In this document: piece after piece, positions 1 to 8,392 of the stretch | Layout of the letters: each line of letters begins with the position of its first letter | Position numbering within the stretch: position 1 is the stretch's first letter | Origin: DASSUW01 sp963849695 | GTDB taxonomy: Bacteria > Actinomycetota > Thermoleophilia > Solirubrobacterales > Solirubrobacteraceae | Assembly: GCA_963849695.1 (NCBI GenBank) | Contig: CAWKIT010000031.1 | Location: forward strand, 1-64,000 | Length of the DNA stretch: 64,000 bases | Direction of reading: 5' to 3' | The notes under the pieces: generated by a model | What the model saw: the letters and a program-made list of their open reading frames with translations, nothing else | The model's database searches: none | What the model was told of the DNA's origin: nothing | Position numbers and translations under genes: made by a program

Positions 1-1
1 G

Positions 2-667
2 GCGTGCCGGCTGATCGACGTCCTCTCGCTGCGGACGGCGTTCGTCCCGCCCGATCCCGGGAACCTCAGCGCCTTCGGGCTGCTCGCCACCGATCTGCGG
101 TCCGACCACGTGCAGACGTGGGTGCGCCGGCACGACCAGCTCGACGCGGACGAGCTGGCCGCCGAGCTCGCGCGGCTCGAGGCCGAGGCGCGCGAGGTGC
201 TCGCACGGCAGGGCCATGAGGTCGACGCACTGGTCCGGACGGCCGACCTGCGCTACTTCGGGCAGGCGTTCGAGATCCGCGTGCCGGCCGGCGGCTCGAT
301 CGAGGAGGTCGAGACGGCGTTCCACGACGCCCACGAGCGCTCGTACGGCTACTGCTACCGCGACGATCCGCGCCAGACCGTCGAGTGGGTCAACCTGCGC
401 GTCACCGGCGTGGGCGCGATCCGGCGGCCGGAGCTGCGGCGCCGGGAGGCCGGCGACGGCGACCCGGGCCGGGCGCTCGACGGCACCCGGCCGGTGTTCA
501 TGGGCGACGGCCGGCACGAGGCGCCGCTGTACCGGCGTGAGCTGCTGCGCGCGGGCGACACGCTGACCGGGCCGGCGGTGATCCAGGAGTTCGGCTCCAC
601 CCTGCCGATCCACCCCGGGTTCACGGCGACCGTCGACGAGCTCGGGAACGTGGTGGTGCGCAAGTGA
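2..667 (+). CDS. Hydantoinase/oxoprolinase A-type subunit, C-terminal part (5' end outside window)
   Basis: An open frame enters from the left edge and runs about 221 codons to TGA. The visible part matches the end of the HyuA/acetone carboxylase-beta/oxoprolinase family: a PPDPGNLSAFGLLATD segment near the window start and a closing GPAVIQEFGSTLPIHPGF stretch, typical of the family's small C-terminal beta domain. The N-terminal ASKHA-type ATPase domain must lie outside the window. Its last bases (GTGA) overlap the start of the B-type subunit, so the two are translationally coupled. HyuA and HyuB proteins form ATP-dependent complexes acting on hydantoins, 5-oxoproline, acetone or acetophenone; the substrate cannot be told from sequence alone. 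Confidence 0.85.
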   Translation, partial: ACRLIDVLSLRTAFVPPDPGNLSAFGLLATDLRSDHVQTWVRRHDQLDADELAAELARLEAEAREVLARQGHEVDALVRTADLRYFGQAFEIRVPAGGSIEEVETAFHDAHERSYGYCYRDDPRQTVEWVNLRVTGVGAIRRPELRRREAGDGDPGRALDGTRPVFMGDGRHEAPLYRRELLRAGDTLTGPAVIQEFGSTLPIHPGFTATVDELGNVVVRK

Positions 668-2484
668 TCGACCCGGTGCTGGTCGAGATCGTGCAGGGGA
701 CGCTGGCCTCGATCGAGGCCGAGGTCGAGGAGGCGATCGGGCGCACCGCGCGGTCGCCGATGATCCGCGACCAGCACGACTTCCGCGCCGGGATCCACGA
801 CCGCCGGCTGCGCAAGCTGACCGGGCGCTCGTACTCGGCGCTCGTCCATCCGGTCGTGCGCGACTTCCCGCTCGCGACCATGCGCCCCGGCGACGTCTAC
901 TTCCACAACGACGTCTACCTGTCCGAGGGCGGGATCGGGCACCTGCCCGACCTGTGCGTGACGGTGCCGGTGTTCGACGGCGGCGCCGTGGTCGCGTTCG
1001 TCCAGGCCTTCGGCCATCACGACGACATCGGCGGGATGGTGCCGGGCTCGATGCCGAGCGACGCCACCTCGGCCTACCAGGAGGGCCTGATGGTGCCGCC
1101 GGTGAAGCTGTACGACGCCGGGGTGCCGAACGACGGGGTGCTGCGGATCGTCGCCCGCAACTCGCGCATGCCCGAGAGCCTGGCCGGCGACATCGACGCC
1201 GAGGTCGCCGCCAGCCGGATGGGCGCGCGCCGGCTCGAGGAGCTGTTCGGGCGCTACGGGCGCGAGGCGGTCGAGGCGTGCTTCGACGCGATCCTGGCCA
1301 GCAGCACGGAGACCTTCCGCCGCGAGGTGCTGGCGAAGATCCCGGACGGGGCGTACGAGTGGGAGGACTACGCCGAGCACGACGGGGTCGACCCGCCGCG
1401 GCTGCACCGCCAGCGCATCACGCTCACCAAGCGCGACTCGAAGCTCGAGATCGACTTCGCCGGCACCGGCCCGCAGGCGCGGGGCCCGATCAACCACGCG
1501 GGCGACTACGCCGACGGCAACTTCCTCAAGAAGTGGCTCGCCCCGATCCTGCGGAACCTCGCGGATTCGCCGGAGCGGATGGCGGAGCTCGACGTCAACG
1601 AGGGCGTCGTGGAGCTGATCGACATGCGCTTCCCGGAGCCCGGCACGTTGCTGACGCCGGTGTTCCCGGCGCCGACCAACGCCCGCACGTTCGTGATCCT
1701 GCGCATGCTCGGCGTGTTCGCGGGCGCGCTCGCGCAGGCGGTCGGCGGGAGGATGCCGGCCGACCAGGAGACGATCCGCTACACGGGCATCACCGGCCGC
1801 ACCGCCGACGGCGAGTGGTACCTGTACCGGGAGATCCTCGGCGGCGGCTCGGGCGGCCGCTACTACGCCGACGGGTCGGACACGATCCACATCGTCCCCG
1901 ACTCGAAGAACCTCCCGGCCGAGTTCGTCGAGTCGCGCTATCCCGTGCGGGTCGAGCAGCTCGGGCTGCGGATCGACTCCGGCGGCCCGGGCGAGTTCCG
2001 CGGCGGCCTCGGCTACCGCAAGGACATCCGGGTGCTCGAGGACGCGAGCTTCATGTCGGTCGCCGACCGCTCGATCCTCGCCTGCTGGGGCGTCAAGGGC
2101 GGCAAGGCGGGGCTGCCGTTCCGGGTCACGATCGACCCGGGCGGCCCGCGCGAGCGCGTGCTCGGAGGCCTGTGCGACGCCGAGCCGGTCGCCGCCGGCG
2201 AGGTCGTCCGGATCGAGACGACGGGCGGCGGCGGCTGGGGCGACCCGCTCGACCGCGACCCCGGCCGGGTCGCGCTCGACGTGCGGCAGGGCAAGGTGTC
2301 GCGGGCGGCGGCCGAGCGCGAGTACGGCGTCGTGCTCGGCGACGCCGGCGCGACCCGGCAGTTGCGCGACGAAATGCGCGGGCGGCGCGGCGAGCCGGCC
2401 TTCTTCGACCGCGGCCCGGGCTACGAGCGGCTCGCCGCCGCCTCGGCCCGGCCGGAGCGGCAGCAGGCCTCAGATGCGTACTAG
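664..2484 (+). CDS. Hydantoinase B/oxoprolinase family protein
   Basis: This 606-residue protein spans the whole HyuB (hydantoinase B/oxoprolinase) domain. Family landmarks are the MRPGDVYFHNDVYLSEGG segment near residue 75, a conserved middle region ending in GGGSGGRYYADG, the RIDSGGPGEFRGGLG segment, and the closing TGGGGWGDP near residue 520. The start is a GTG that overlaps the stop of the A-type subunit by 4 bases, so the pair is one operon. Together they would hydrolyse or carboxylate a small cyclic or ketonic substrate at ATP cost. The exact reaction is unknown. Its stop codon overlaps the stop codon of the convergent recQ gene. Confidence 0.88.
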   Translation: MIDPVLVEIVQGTLASIEAEVEEAIGRTARSPMIRDQHDFRAGIHDRRLRKLTGRSYSALVHPVVRDFPLATMRPGDVYFHNDVYLSEGGIGHLPDLCVTVPVFDGGAVVAFVQAFGHHDDIGGMVPGSMPSDATSAYQEGLMVPPVKLYDAGVPNDGVLRIVARNSRMPESLAGDIDAEVAASRMGARRLEELFGRYGREAVEACFDAILASSTETFRREVLAKIPDGAYEWEDYAEHDGVDPPRLHRQRITLTKRDSKLEIDFAGTGPQARGPINHAGDYADGNFLKKWLAPILRNLADSPERMAELDVNEGVVELIDMRFPEPGTLLTPVFPAPTNARTFVILRMLGVFAGALAQAVGGRMPADQETIRYTGITGRTADGEWYLYREILGGGSGGRYYADGSDTIHIVPDSKNLPAEFVESRYPVRVEQLGLRIDSGGPGEFRGGLGYRKDIRVLEDASFMSVADRSILACWGVKGGKAGLPFRVTIDPGGPRERVLGGLCDAEPVAAGEVVRIETTGGGGWGDPLDRDPGRVALDVRQGKVSRAAAEREYGVVLGDAGATRQLRDEMRGRRGEPAFFDRGPGYERLAAASARPERQQASDAY

Positions 2485-2489
2485 TACGC
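2476..2489. terminator. 14-bp perfect palindrome holding both convergent stop codons
   Basis: The sequence GCGTACTAGTACGC is a perfect palindrome. Its central CTAG supplies the TAG stop of the hyuB-like gene on the plus strand and the TAG stop of recQ on the minus strand, and both proteins end in Ala-Tyr as a result. No separate terminator hairpin is seen between the genes. Whether this short palindrome has a terminating role is inference. Confidence 0.45.
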
Positions 2490-4517
2490 GCTCGACAGCG
2501 CCAGCGGGTGGACCGGCCCGGACCCGCGGCGGCGGAGCTGGCCGGCGATCATCGCGAGCGTCCAGCCGCTGAAGCGGACGTCGTCGACCAGCAGGCACGG
2601 TCCGGCGGGCACGTCGGCGGTGACCGCGAAGGCGCCGCGGACATTGGCGACCTGCTGGGCGGAGTTGGCCATCTCGCGCTGCGGCGGGCCGTCGCGATGG
2701 CGCTCGACGGCGGCCGCATACGGCAGGCCCAGCGCGGCGGCCAGCCGGCGGGCGAAGTCGGGCACGAGGTCGCCCGACCGCTGCGAGGGGACCGCCGTCA
2801 CCCACTCGGCGCCGGTGCGCCAGGCGCGCACGACCTCGGCGGCGGCGTCGACCAGCTCGCCGTCGAACCGGCCCGCACGCCGGCCGGCCTGCACGACCGG
2901 GTCCCAGCCGCCGTCGCCGAGCCGCGCCAGCGCGCGGCCTTGCTCAGCCCGCACGTCCTCGGGAATCTTGCGCATCGAGCCGCTCTCGTCGGGCGCCATC
3001 TTCTTGGTCTCGAGCACGATCGGCCGCGAGCGCAGCAGCAGCGCCGCCTCGCGCACCAGCGCCGGGTCGAGCGGGCCGTCGTAACGGGCGCCGGCGCACA
3101 CGGCGCAGCGGCCGCAGTCCTGCGGATCGGGGTCGTCGAGCTCCTCCTGCAGGGCGCGCATCAGGCAGCGGCCGTCGGCGCCGAACGCCGCCATCGCCTC
3201 CTGCTCGCGCCGCCGCAGCGCCGTCACGCGCGCATAGCGCTCGGCGTCGTAGCTCCAGTCCGAGCCGGGCCGCGCCAGCCACCGGCTGCCGTCGCGCTCG
3301 ATCGCGCCCTCGACGTCGAGCACCTTCAGCAGCGCGTCGATCCGCCCGCGGCCGAGGTTGACCTCGGCCATCAGCTCGCGCGCCGTCGCGCCGCCGTCGG
3401 AGATCCGCGCCAGCACCCGGTCGACCAGCTCGCGCGGCGGGAACGCCTGCTGGATGAAGAAGTCCTGGATCCGGCGGTCCTCGGCACCGCGCAGGAGAAC
3501 GACCTCGGCGCGGTCGACCGCGCGGCCGGCGCGACCGACCTGCTGGTAGTAGGAGATCACGCTGCCCGGCGCCTGGTAGTGGACGACGAACCCGAGGTCC
3601 GGCTTGTCGTAGCCCATGCCGAGCGCGCTGGTGGCGACGACCGCCTTGAGGTCGTTGCGCAGCAGCCGCTCCTCGACCTCGATCCGCCGCTCGCTCTCGA
3701 TCTCGCCGCTGTACGCCTCGGCGGCGATCCCGCGCCCCGACAGCCAGTCCGCCACCAGCTCGGCGTCACGCTTGGTCAGCGTGTAGACGATGCCCGAGCC
3801 CGGCATCTGCGGCAGGTACGTCGCCAGCCACGCGAGCCGGTCCGCCTGGCCGGGCAGCTCGACCACCTCGAGCCGCAGGCTGGCGCGACCGAGCGGCCCG
3901 CGATAGGTGCGGACGCCGGCGGTGCGCAGCTGCTCCTCCACGTCGGCCACCACGCGATCGTTCGCGGTCGCCGTCGTGCACAGCACCGCGACGCCGTCGG
4001 GCAGCCGGGCGAGCATCTCCTCCAGGCGCCGGTAGTCGGGCCGGAAATCGTGCCCCCAGTCGCTGATGCAGTGCGCCTCGTCGATCACCAGCAGGCCGAC
4101 GCGCTGCGAGAACAGCGGAAGCATCTGCGAGCGGAACTGCGGGTTGTCGAGCCGCTCGGGGCTGATCAGCAGCAGGTCCACGGCGTCCTCGGCCAGCAGC
4201 GCCCGCACTTCGTCCCACGCCTCGCGGTTGGTCGAGTTGATCGTGTGCGCGCGGATGCCGAGCCGCTCCGCCGCCGCGATCTGGTTGCGCATCAGCGCCA
4301 GCAGCGGCGAGACGATCAGCGCCGGCCCGGCGCCGCGCTCGCGCAGGAGCGCGGCGGCGATGAAGTACACCGCCGACTTGCCCCACCCCGTGCGCTGGAC
4401 GCACAGCACGCGCGCCTGATCGTCGACCAGGTCGTGGATCGCCTCGAGCTGGTGCTCGCGGAACTCCGCGTCGTGACCAGCGAGGTCGCGCAGCAGGTGA
4501 AGGGCTCGGTCCACCAC
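2481..4517 (-). CDS. recQ: RecQ-family ATP-dependent DNA helicase with C-terminal phosphoribosyltransferase-like domain
   Basis: With the GTG start chosen here the protein has 678 residues. Helicase landmarks are Walker A TGWGKS (43-48), DEAH (146-149) followed by CISDWGHDFRP, and QQVGRAGR (325-332). Four cysteines (451, 468, 471, 474) form the RecQ zinc-binding site. After a winged-helix-like stretch the C-terminus carries LLVDDVRFSGWT (near 642-653), the PRPP-binding loop pattern of type I phosphoribosyltransferases and ComF. The frame stays open to 4649, but that would overlap the signal peptide of the divergent gene, so GTG at 4517 or 4538 is preferred. Expected role: 3'-5' DNA unwinding in repair or recombination. 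The job of the phosphoribosyltransferase-like domain is unknown. Confidence 0.88.
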   Translation of the reverse strand: MVDRALHLLRDLAGHDAEFREHQLEAIHDLVDDQARVLCVQRTGWGKSAVYFIAAALLRERGAGPALIVSPLLALMRNQIAAAERLGIRAHTINSTNREAWDEVRALLAEDAVDLLLISPERLDNPQFRSQMLPLFSQRVGLLVIDEAHCISDWGHDFRPDYRRLEEMLARLPDGVAVLCTTATANDRVVADVEEQLRTAGVRTYRGPLGRASLRLEVVELPGQADRLAWLATYLPQMPGSGIVYTLTKRDAELVADWLSGRGIAAEAYSGEIESERRIEVEERLLRNDLKAVVATSALGMGYDKPDLGFVVHYQAPGSVISYYQQVGRAGRAVDRAEVVLLRGAEDRRIQDFFIQQAFPPRELVDRVLARISDGGATARELMAEVNLGRGRIDALLKVLDVEGAIERDGSRWLARPGSDWSYDAERYARVTALRRREQEAMAAFGADGRCLMRALQEELDDPDPQDCGRCAVCAGARYDGPLDPALVREAALLLRSRPIVLETKKMAPDESGSMRKIPEDVRAEQGRALARLGDGGWDPVVQAGRRAGRFDGELVDAAAEVVRAWRTGAEWVTAVPSQRSGDLVPDFARRLAAALGLPYAAAVERHRDGPPQREMANSAQQVANVRGAFAVTADVPAGPCLLVDDVRFSGWTLAMIAGQLRRRGSGPVHPLALSSAY

Positions 4518-4642
4518 CCCTGACGGTAGGACGCGCACCGGAGGTCTTCGCCCCCAGGGGGAGCGACCCACTGGTGAACTGTCGTGGACGAGTGTACGGT
4601 TGAGCGGTTCCGGCATCCGAGGGGGGCCAGGAGATGGTGGGA

Positions 4643-6721
4643 ATGGCAAGTGGTTGCGGCCGGCGGCGCGTGAGCGGGGTGTGCGTGGGTTTGGTGATGG
4701 CCGGGTCGGGCGTCCTGGCCGGTCCGGCCGGGGCGGCGAAGGACGATCTGGTGCTGGTCAGTCGCGCCTCGGGCGCCGACGGCGCCAAGGCAAACGAGCT
4801 CACCACCGCGACGGCGCTTTCCGCCGACGGACGCTTCGCCGCCTTTCGCTCGCAGGCGTCGAATCTCGATCCCGCCGACACCGACACGATCTGGGACATG
4901 TTCGTCCGCGACCTGCAGACGGGGGCCCTGACGCTGGTCAGCCGGGCGTCGGGCGCGACCGGCGTCAAGGGCAACGACCTCTCGTTGGGGGGTCCGGCAC
5001 TCTCGGCCGACGGCCGCTTTGTCGCCTTCAGCTCATGGGCGTCGAACCTCGACCCAGACGACACCGACAGGCCGGACGACGTGTACGTCCGCGACCTGCA
5101 GACGAACACCACGACGCTGGTCAGTCGCGCGTCGGGCGCCGCGGGCGCCAAGGGCAACGGCGCCTCGGTGGGGGCCAGTATGTCGGCGGACGGTCGCTTC
5201 GTCGCCTTCCGCTCCTCGGCGTCGAACCTCGACCCGGGCGACAACGACACGATTCCGGACGTGTTCGTGCGCGACCTCCAGACGAACACGACGACGCTGG
5301 TCAGCCGCGGATCGGGGGCCGCCGGCGCCAAGGGAAGCAACTCTTCCTTGGTCCCCGCGATCTCCGCCGATGGGCGGTACGTCGCCTTCTCCTCCTTCGC
5401 GTCGAACCTCGACCCAGACGACACCGACACCTCGACGGACGTGTTCGTGCGCGATCTGCAGGCGAGCACCACGACGCTGGTGAGCCGGGCCTCGGGCGCC
5501 GCCGGCGCCAAGGGCAACGGCGCATCGCGCGTACCCGTGATCTCGCCCGGCGGGCGCTTTGTCGCCTTCGACTCGAACGCCTCGAACCTGCACCCCGATG
5601 ACACCGACGCGACGGGGGACGCGTTCGTTCGCGATCTGCAGGCGGGCACGACGACGCTGATCAGCCGGGCCTCGGGGGCCGACGGCGCCAAGGGGAACGA
5701 CGACTCGTTGCGACCGGTGATCTCGGCCGACGGGCGTTTCGTCGCCTTCGACTCGACCGCGTCGAACCTCGACCCCGCTGACACCGACACGACCGCGGAC
5801 GTCTACATGCGCGACGTCCAGGCGAACACGACGACGCTGGTCAGCCGCGCCTCCGGCCCCGCCGGCGCGAAGGGGAACTTCTTCTCGCTGGGGCCGGCGA
5901 TGTCGCGCGATGGGCGCTTCGTCGGGTTCGTCTCGGGCGCCTCGAACCTCGATCCCGCCGACACCGACTTCAGCTGGGACGTGTTCGTCCGCGACGTGCT
6001 GGGGCCGCCGCCGCCGACGCCCGCGCCGCCACCCTCGGCGACCCCGTCCCGCCCAGCGTCCGCGGTGATGCGGTTGCGGGTGCTGGGCGTCTCGGTTCTC
6101 GGACGCACCGGTGCACGAGCGCGCTGCGTGATGCGCACCGGGCGAGTCCGGTCCTGCAACGTGCGGCTGCTGCGCGGCCGGCGACTCGTGGCCCGCGGCC
6201 GCGCCGCCGGCGCGCCGGCGACCCGGCGCACGGTCGAGCTGCGGCTGACCCGCTACGGACGCGCGCTGCTCACACGCCGACTGGGCGGTGTGCGCGTCCG
6301 CGCACGCGCCACCGGGGCGACCAGCGCCGGCCTCCGGCACGCCAGAGCGCGCTCCCGCGCACTGCTGGCGGTCGAGCACGCGACGACCCCGCCCGGCGCC
6401 TGGCAACCCGACCGGGCGGCGCTCACCGCCCGTGGACGGCGCTTCCTGCGCCGCATCCGAGGCCGGCTGATCGCCGTGTCCGCCCTGCGCTGTCATGGCT
6501 ACACCGCCAAGCTCCATGCCGGCGGCCGCGGCGGGCTCACGCTCAGCCGCCGGCGTGCCGCGCGGACGTGCGCGGTGCTCGCCCGCGACCGCGGCCACGT
6601 GGCTCGCAAGGTCTTCGGCCACGGCGACGCCAGACCGATCGCCGCCAACCGCACCGCCGCCGGCCGCGCCCGCAACCGGCGCGTCGAGATCACCATCGTC
6701 CACCGCCACCGCCGCCTATGA
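4643..6721 (+). CDS. Secreted seven-repeat beta-propeller protein with OmpA-like C-terminal domain
   Basis: The 692-residue product starts with a signal peptide (hydrophobic stretch ending near AGAAKDD). Seven copies of a 60-residue unit follow, each with LVSRASG, a (S/M)xDGRFVAF-type core and SNLDPxDTD, then DVFVRDLQ. This is the PD40/TolB-type beta-propeller pattern. A Pro-rich linker leads to a basic region and a C-terminal domain with LSRRRA, a GHGDARPIAANRT segment and GRARNRRVEI, the signature of OmpA-like peptidoglycan-binding domains. The second ATG (4643) is preferred over 4634 because CAGGAG lies 9 bases upstream of it. It is probably exported and held on the cell wall. Its ligand is unknown. 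Confidence 0.8.
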   Translation: MASGCGRRRVSGVCVGLVMAGSGVLAGPAGAAKDDLVLVSRASGADGAKANELTTATALSADGRFAAFRSQASNLDPADTDTIWDMFVRDLQTGALTLVSRASGATGVKGNDLSLGGPALSADGRFVAFSSWASNLDPDDTDRPDDVYVRDLQTNTTTLVSRASGAAGAKGNGASVGASMSADGRFVAFRSSASNLDPGDNDTIPDVFVRDLQTNTTTLVSRGSGAAGAKGSNSSLVPAISADGRYVAFSSFASNLDPDDTDTSTDVFVRDLQASTTTLVSRASGAAGAKGNGASRVPVISPGGRFVAFDSNASNLHPDDTDATGDAFVRDLQAGTTTLISRASGADGAKGNDDSLRPVISADGRFVAFDSTASNLDPADTDTTADVYMRDVQANTTTLVSRASGPAGAKGNFFSLGPAMSRDGRFVGFVSGASNLDPADTDFSWDVFVRDVLGPPPPTPAPPPSATPSRPASAVMRLRVLGVSVLGRTGARARCVMRTGRVRSCNVRLLRGRRLVARGRAAGAPATRRTVELRLTRYGRALLTRRLGGVRVRARATGATSAGLRHARARSRALLAVEHATTPPGAWQPDRAALTARGRRFLRRIRGRLIAVSALRCHGYTAKLHAGGRGGLTLSRRRAARTCAVLARDRGHVARKVFGHGDARPIAANRTAAGRARNRRVEITIVHRHRRL
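4748..6000 (+). repeat. Seven tandem units of about 180 bp inside the propeller gene
   Basis: The phrase encoding LVSRASG recurs near 4753, 4937, 5117, 5297, 5477, 5657 and 5837. From the second copy on the spacing is exactly 180 bp. Units are diverged in DNA but conserved in protein, so this is an old coding repeat rather than a recent duplication. Confidence 0.85.
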
Positions 6722-6738
6722 CGAAACAGTGCGTATCC

Positions 6739-6753
6739 GACGCCCTGGGCGTC
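6739..6753. terminator. Hairpin after the propeller gene
   Basis: GACGCC, a CTG loop and GGCGTC form a 6-bp stem 17 bases after the propeller gene stop. It could end that transcript. There is no T-run, which is usual for high-GC actinobacteria. Confidence 0.4.
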
Positions 6754-7040
6754 TACACGCTCGCCTGATAGCTGCGGAACGCGCGTGTCGCCAGCGACGC
6801 GCAGACCAGCAGCAACACCGATCATCCTTCCCTGCCTGCAACATCGAACCTGGCCGTGAGAACTCCCTGATCGATGTTGTCGACGTCGTCGGTCCAGAGC
6901 ACCCTCAGCTTCCCGCCCTGCTTCTCGACCGGCGCACCGCCGGGGCCGGTCTGCTCGCCTGCCGCCGGGCCGTCGCCCCCGCCGCCGCAGCCCGAGAGGA
7001 CCGCGCCGGCGAGAGCGAGCGCCTGGAACAGACGATTCAT
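6753..7040 (-). pseudogene. Remnant of an ABC transporter locus: lipoprotein start joined to a permease-like end
   Basis: From an ATG at 7040 the minus strand encodes a lipoprotein signal peptide (MNRLFQALALAGAVLSGCGG, lipobox LSGC) and then GGKLRVLWTDDVDNIDQG. That is the mature N-terminus of family 5 (peptide/oligopeptide) solute-binding proteins, which normally exceed 500 residues. After 18 such residues the sequence changes and stops at 6822. In the same frame past the stop, LLLVCASLATRAFRSYQASV ends at 6753. This resembles the last transmembrane helix and tail of ABC-2-type permeases. The simplest reading is a large internal deletion that fused two dead genes. The permease assignment is weaker than the solute-binding one. 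Confidence 0.55.
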
Positions 7041-7110
7041 GGCTGGATCGTCGGCGCGCCGCGGCCGCGCGGCGACGACGATCGCTGCGGCCGCCGTGAA
7101 GGAACGCTTA

Positions 7111-8040
7111 CTAGCCGACCAGGGTGAGCTGCGAGCGGCGCGACTCGTAGCGCGCGGCGACGTCGCGCAGGATCTCCAGCATCGCCTGCGTGGCGGGCGA
7201 GCGGTAGCCGTCGGCGAGCGTGGCGGCGTAGATCTGGCGCACGGGGGTGTCGCGCCCGAGGTCGCGCACCACGATGTCGTCACGCACGGTCGTGAGGCCG
7301 AGCTCGGCGATCAGCGAGACCCCGACGCCGGCGGCCACGAAGCCCTGCATGGCCGTGTAGTCGTCGGTCTCGAAGGCGATCCGCGGCTGGTAGCCGGCGA
7401 TCGCGCACGCGCGCAGCATGAGCCGGTTGCACTCGCAGTCGGGCCGGCCGCCGATCCACGCCTCGCCCGCCAGGTCGGCGAGGCGGACGCGCCGGCGGCC
7501 GGCGAGCGGATGGTCGCGCGGCAGGACGAGGAACATCGGGTCCTCGATCAGGTGGACGCGCTCGATGCCGTCGTCGGCGCGCTGGACGGCCGACTCGAAG
7601 ACGATCGCGAGGTCGAGCTCACCGCTGCGCAGGAGCGGCACGCAGTCCTCGGGCTCGGACATGCTCATCGACAGCTCGACGGCAGGGTGCTGCTCGCGGA
7701 AGGCGGCGATCGCGAGCGGCATCAGCGTCGCGCCGGCCGATTCGAAGGCGGCCATGCGCAGGCGGCCGCCGCGCAGGCCGGCGATCGCCTCGAGCTCGGC
7801 CTCCGCCTCGGCGAGGCGGGCCATGATCGTCTCGGTGTGGCGGACGATCGCCTCGCCGGCCTCGGTCAGCTTCACGCCGCGCGCCCGCCGTTGCACCAGC
7901 GTCGTGCCGGCCTCGCGCTCGAGCGCCGCGATCTGCTGGGAGACGGCGGACTGCGTGAATGACAGCGCCTCGGCGGCGGCGGAGAACGATCCGTGGACCG
8001 CGACCTCGCGTAGAACCCTCATGCGGCGAACGTCGAGCAT
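7111..8040 (-). CDS. LysR-family transcriptional regulator
   Basis: The 309-residue protein has an N-terminal winged helix-turn-helix (residues about 4-62, with FTQSAVSQQIAALE as the recognition region) and a LysR substrate-binding domain from about residue 90. Length and architecture are normal for the family. It is read away from the small ORF at 8144 and the EamA exporter, across a 103-bp gap, the classic layout for a LysR protein controlling its divergent neighbours. The effector is unknown. Confidence 0.92.
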   Translation of the reverse strand: MLDVRRMRVLREVAVHGSFSAAAEALSFTQSAVSQQIAALEREAGTTLVQRRARGVKLTEAGEAIVRHTETIMARLAEAEAELEAIAGLRGGRLRMAAFESAGATLMPLAIAAFREQHPAVELSMSMSEPEDCVPLLRSGELDLAIVFESAVQRADDGIERVHLIEDPMFLVLPRDHPLAGRRRVRLADLAGEAWIGGRPDCECNRLMLRACAIAGYQPRIAFETDDYTAMQGFVAAGVGVSLIAELGLTTVRDDIVVRDLGRDTPVRQIYAATLADGYRSPATQAMLEILRDVAARYESRRSQLTLVG

Positions 8041-8143
8041 CAGCCGAACTTATATCAGCCCTAGCGAACGTTCATTTGATCTGATGCCTGCGTGCCGCAA
8101 GAATGTGCCTCACGTTCCCCTCCCCAGGATCGTTTGAAAGGAC
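8041..8143. promoter_or_regulatory. Divergent promoter region between lysR-type gene and small ORF/EamA exporter
   Basis: The gap is AT-richer than its surroundings. It contains the palindrome GAACGTTC (about 8066-8073) and the inverted pair ATCAG (about 8054-8058) and CTGAT (about 8080-8084), which is plausible as a LysR operator. A good ribosome-binding site, GAAAGGA, lies just ahead of the ATG at 8144. Operator assignment is inference. Confidence 0.35.
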
Positions 8144-8392
8144 ATGACAGTGAGCGCAGGCACCGTCATCATCCGCGTCGCCCTCGGCTCCGACGGCGCC
8201 GCCATCCGCCGCCTCGCCGAGCTCGACTCGGCGCCCGTCCCCGCCGGGGACCTGCTCGTGGCCGAGTCCGACGGCGCGCTCGTCGCGGCTCACGCTCCCG
8301 TCACGGGCGCCACGATCGCCGACCCGTTCCGTCACACTGCACAGGTCGTCGAACTGCTCCACCTCCGAGGCTCGATGATGCGAGCCGCGTGA
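8144..8392 (+). CDS. Small conserved protein of 82 residues, function unknown
   Basis: The product has an N-terminal pattern like a short piece of a GNAT acetyltransferase fold (IRVALGSDGAAIRRLAELD, then LLVAESDGALVAAHA). It continues with IADPFRHTAQVVELLHLR, which I recall from small uncharacterised actinobacterial proteins. It is too short to hold an acetyl-CoA site, so enzymatic activity is unlikely. A clear GAAAGGA ribosome-binding site supports the start. Its stop overlaps a possible GTG start of the EamA exporter, suggesting a two-gene operon facing the LysR regulator. Confidence 0.65.
   Translation: MTVSAGTVIIRVALGSDGAAIRRLAELDSAPVPAGDLLVAESDGALVAAHAPVTGATIADPFRHTAQVVELLHLRGSMMRAA

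Noticed and set aside
355..1890. Long minus-strand open frame of 511 codons opposite hyuB
   Set aside because: It mirrors the codon pattern of the real gene in GC-rich DNA and its product is Arg/Val/Asp-rich with no family features.
954..4523. Plus-strand open frame of 1189 codons across hyuB and recQ
   Set aside because: It is a shadow of two genes on opposite strands. The translation is low-complexity Arg/Ala/Gly.
4517..4649. Longer recQ start overlapping the propeller gene
   Set aside because: The extra N-terminus is Pro-rich, unlike RecQ, and would overlap the signal peptide and ribosome site of the divergent gene.
4748..6000. Possible CRISPR array from regular repeats
   Set aside because: The 180-bp units are coding, diverged at DNA level and encode a propeller. 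No short repeat/spacer pattern is present in the window.
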